Source of the DNA: an uncultured Candidatus Melainabacteria bacterium
GTDB taxonomy: Bacteria; Cyanobacteriota; Vampirovibrionia; Gastranaerophilales; Gastranaerophilaceae
Direction of reading: 5' to 3'
Length of the DNA stretch: 64,000 nt
Assembly: GCA_949927415.1 (NCBI GenBank)
Contig: CATLFB010000003.1
Span: 1-64,000 of the forward strand
Shown: positions 61,959 through 64,000 of the stretch, piece after piece
Numbering within the stretch: the first letter of the stretch is position 1
Layout of the letters: every line of letters starts with the position of its first letter
Notes under the pieces: model-generated
What the model saw: the letters and a program-made list of their open reading frames with translations, nothing else
Database searches by the model: none
Told to the model about the DNA's origin: nothing
Program-made: the position numbers and the translations under genes

Positions 61959-62751
61959 ATGCAAAAGTACGCTATTATTGAATTTCAGGGGGGGGGGGGC
62001 ACCTGCATTTAACGCTCCTCAAGGGTTTGAGGTTTGTGCGGAAGTAAAAAATTCTGCATTAAATCAGATTTCAAAAACCGCTTTTACTCTGGCGGAAGTT
62101 TTAATTACACTCGGGATTATTGGAATTGTGGCTGCGATGACTCTTCCGAATTTAATCGGGAATTATCAAAAGAAACAGACTGCCACTCAGCTTAAAAAAG
62201 TTTACTCACTTATTCAGCAGGCTGTTCGGCATGCAGAGGCTGATTATGAAAATATTGAGTACTGGAATTTTGATTTAACGGCCGATCAATTTAAAGATAC
62301 ATACATAAAACCCTACTTCAAAGTTGTAAAAGAGTACAAATCCGGCGAATTCCCGGGCGGGAAAACAATATACTGCAGAGACGGTAAATCTAATTGTACC
62401 GGTTATGCCGGCTTTAGCCACAATCCAAAGTTGATACTTGCAGACGGAACTCTGCTTTCTGTTGAATCTTTGAAGCCGCAAAAAATGGTTAATATCGTTG
62501 TTGATTTAAACGGATTTAAAAAGCCTAACCGATATGGCAGAGATGTGTTTTTCTTCACAATCCAGCCAAAAAGCGGAGTGAGTCCTTATGGTGTTAATTT
62601 TATTTATAATGATGAAACTAAATACAGTTATGATCGCGAATTCCTGCTAAATGGTAATAATCAAAGAAGCTGCAGGAATGACGGGATTTTTTGCGCCGGA
62701 GTAATCATGATGGATGATTGGGAAATCAAGGATGATTATCCGTGGAATTAA
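61959..62751 (+). CDS. Type IV pilin-like protein, frame interrupted by a G12 tract (phase-variable?)
   Basis: ATG 61959 behind AAGGAG encodes 'MQKYAIIEFQ', enters twelve G residues and, as assembled, stops at 62010. With G11 or G14 the frame would run on as 'GGGAPAFNAPQGFEV' into 'AFTLAEVLITLG', the prepilin helix, and to the end 'DDWEIKDDYPWN'. The pilin frame itself is open from TTG 61978. The globular part shares 'DLNGFKKPNRYGRDVFFF' with the 29539 paralogue. The gene is followed by a terminator. Confidence 0.75.
61988..61999 (+). repeat. G12 homopolymer in a pilin leader
   Basis: Twelve consecutive G residues followed by 'caccTGcATTTAA..CTC.TCAAGGG', the same flank as the G11 tract at 29572. 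Confidence 0.9.
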
Positions 62752-62757
62752 TTCAAA

Positions 62758-62799
62758 AAGGGGCTTTTCGAATTTTGAAAGCCCCTTGTGTTTTATTTT
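62758..62799. terminator. Bidirectional terminator
   Basis: AAGGGGCTTT / AAAGCCCCTT, 10-nt loop, T-rich tail; overlaps the end of glmU. Confidence 0.85.
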
Positions 62800-64000
62800 G
62801 AATAATTCTTGACCCAATCTGCAAGAATCTTTAATGGCGAGCGAGTGAGAGCAAGCGCGTTTTGGGGGATGTTTTTAGTTATAACACTTCCTGCCCCGAT
62901 ATTCGCGCTTTCTTCAACTGTGACCGGTGCAACAAGAACTGTGTTTGAGCCGATTTTTACGTTGTCTTTTAATATGGTTTTGCTTTTAACTTTTGTCAGC
63001 GGGTTGTAATTTGCCGTGATTGTTCCGGCCCCGATATTTATAGACGCACCGAGTTCGCTGTCGCCGATATAGCTTAAGTGTCCGGCGTTTGTGTTGTGGT
63101 CGATTTTTGAATTTTTGACTTCAACAAAATTGCCGATTTTGCAGTTGTCAGCTATTTCGACATTTCCTCTGAGGTGTGCGCAGGGGCCGATTTTGCAGTT
63201 TTTGCCGATTTTATTGCGGCCTTCGATGTAAGTTGCCGGATATATTATTGTGTCTGCGCCTATTTCTGTGTCTTCAGAAATCCATGTTGATGACGGGTCT
63301 ATGATTGTGACGCCGTTATCCATTAATGAGTCGAGTTTGCGGGAATTCATTATGCGGGTGGCTTCCGCAAGGTTGCGGCGAGAGTTTATGCCATAAATTT
63401 CGTCGCTGTTTTCGAGAATATATGCGTTAACATTCAGGCGTTCTTTTTTGCCCCATTCAACAATATCGGTTAAGTAATATTCACCCTGCGCGTTGTTGCT
63501 TGTAAGCTGAGAAAATGCTCGCTTTACTTTTGGCCAGTTGAGGATGTAAATACCTGCATTAATCTCCTTAACGGATTTTTGTTCAAAAGTGGTGTCTTTG
63601 TCTTCAACAATGGCTTTTAAAGTATTGTCAGATTCTCTGATAATACGTCCGTAACCGGCCGGATTTTCGAATATTGTACTTAGTACTGTCAAATCAGAAT
63701 TTGAGGAATTATGGAACTCAATGAATTTTTTCAGGGATTCTTCTGTGACCAGCGGGATGTCGCCATTAAGGATTAAAATTTGGCCTTTGAAGTCTTCAAG
63801 ATAAGGACATGCCATAGAGACCGCATGGCCGGTACCCAATTGCGGTGATTGCAAAACTGTTTTTGATGTATTGTAGTTTTTTTCGACAAATTCGGAGGTT
63901 TGTTCGGCTTTGTGACCGACAATTACGAAATTTTCGGTTGTTATATTTTTTACGCTGTCGAGTACATAACCTAAAATAGTTTTGCCAAGAATTTCATGCA
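62793..64000 (-). CDS. glmU: Bifunctional GlmU, N-terminus outside the window
   Basis: Acetylates glucosamine-1-phosphate and uridylates it to UDP-GlcNAc. The frame is open to the window edge (64000) and begins there with 'HEILGKTILGYVLDS'; only about 25 N-terminal residues with the 'GxGTRM' motif are missing. The uridyltransferase part has 'LQSPQLGTGHAV', 'LNGDIPL' and 'EINAGIY'. The left-handed beta-helix acetyltransferase follows, with 'NFVEVKNS' and 'YIGDSELG.SINIGAGTITANY'. GlmS at 49587 supplies the substrate pathway. Confidence 0.95.
   Translation of the reverse strand, partial: HEILGKTILGYVLDSVKNITTENFVIVGHKAEQTSEFVEKNYNTSKTVLQSPQLGTGHAVSMACPYLEDFKGQILILNGDIPLVTEESLKKFIEFHNSSNSDLTVLSTIFENPAGYGRIIRESDNTLKAIVEDKDTTFEQKSVKEINAGIYILNWPKVKRAFSQLTSNNAQGEYYLTDIVEWGKKERLNVNAYILENSDEIYGINSRRNLAEATRIMNSRKLDSLMDNGVTIIDPSSTWISEDTEIGADTIIYPATYIEGRNKIGKNCKIGPCAHLRGNVEIADNCKIGNFVEVKNSKIDHNTNAGHLSYIGDSELGASINIGAGTITANYNPLTKVKSKTILKDNVKIGSNTVLVAPVTVEESANIGAGSVITKNIPQNALALTRSPLKILADWVKNYSK

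Overview
The window looks like the chromosome of an uncultured gut bacterium of the non-photosynthetic cyanobacterial sister lineage (Vampirovibrionia/Melainabacteria, probably Gastranaerophilales). This is inferred from several signs. The DNA is AT-rich and densely coding. Three pilin-like proteins carry the lineage-typical 'FTLAEVLITLG' N-terminus. A TIGR03279-type radical SAM protein is shared with cyanobacteria, and the lysA-cdaA and pgpH-ybeY-dgkA gene orders are also found in cyanobacteria. There is one tRNA gene (Thr, CGT), and no rRNA, IS element, prophage or CRISPR array is visible.

Layout. 1-6.1 kb: end of a cell-surface-like gene, glyS, a repeat-bearing intergenic region, a small ACT-like protein and a 5'-nucleotidase-type phosphatase. 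6.1-13.4 kb: membrane proteins, prfB with its programmed frameshift, a PHP phosphoesterase, rph, two secreted charged-helix proteins and an acetolactate synthase. 13.4-23.7 kb: family 4 uracil-DNA glycosylase, an XRE regulator, an M16 peptidase, nanE plus ROK kinase, a UbiA prenyltransferase, lysA-cdaA-yitT and a SerA-like dehydrogenase. 23.8-32.7 kb: an uncharacterised two-gene membrane operon, pgpH-ybeY-dgkA, a pilin gene with a poly-G tract, mazG and two small proteins. 32.9-39.9 kb: a DapL-like aminotransferase, mlaEF, padR with a radical SAM gene, and glnA. 39.9-43.9 kb: a large repeat-rich region around a short GH38 alpha-mannosidase. 43.9-53.9 kb: clpB, a pilin with a divergent XRE regulator and operator, an M48 peptidase operon with a frameshifted member, glmS, tRNA-Thr and metK with a structured leader. 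54-64 kb: an ADP-ribosyltransferase-like protein, aspS, a glucan-water-dikinase-like protein, rqcH, an MFS exporter, a second poly-G pilin and the start-truncated glmU.

How the genes fit together. GlmS and GlmU supply UDP-GlcNAc, and LysA and the DapL-like enzyme supply diaminopimelate/lysine for the wall. DgkA recycles undecaprenol, and MlaE/F move phospholipid in a two-membrane envelope. CdaA and PgpH make and break c-di-AMP. NanE, the ROK kinase and the GH38 enzyme point to use of host or dietary glycans, and the dikinase-like protein may phosphorylate storage or dietary glucan. ClpB, YbeY, RqcH and RNase PH cover protein and RNA quality control.

The points most worth a second look are four. 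(1) At ten genes lacking a Shine-Dalgarno sequence, a -10 hexamer lies exactly 6 nt before the ATG, which suggests leaderless transcription. (2) Two pilin genes carry homologous G11/G12 tracts that put them out of frame, which suggests phase variation. (3) A dikinase has the domain order of plant glucan water dikinase. (4) The metK leader is structured and may be a riboswitch.
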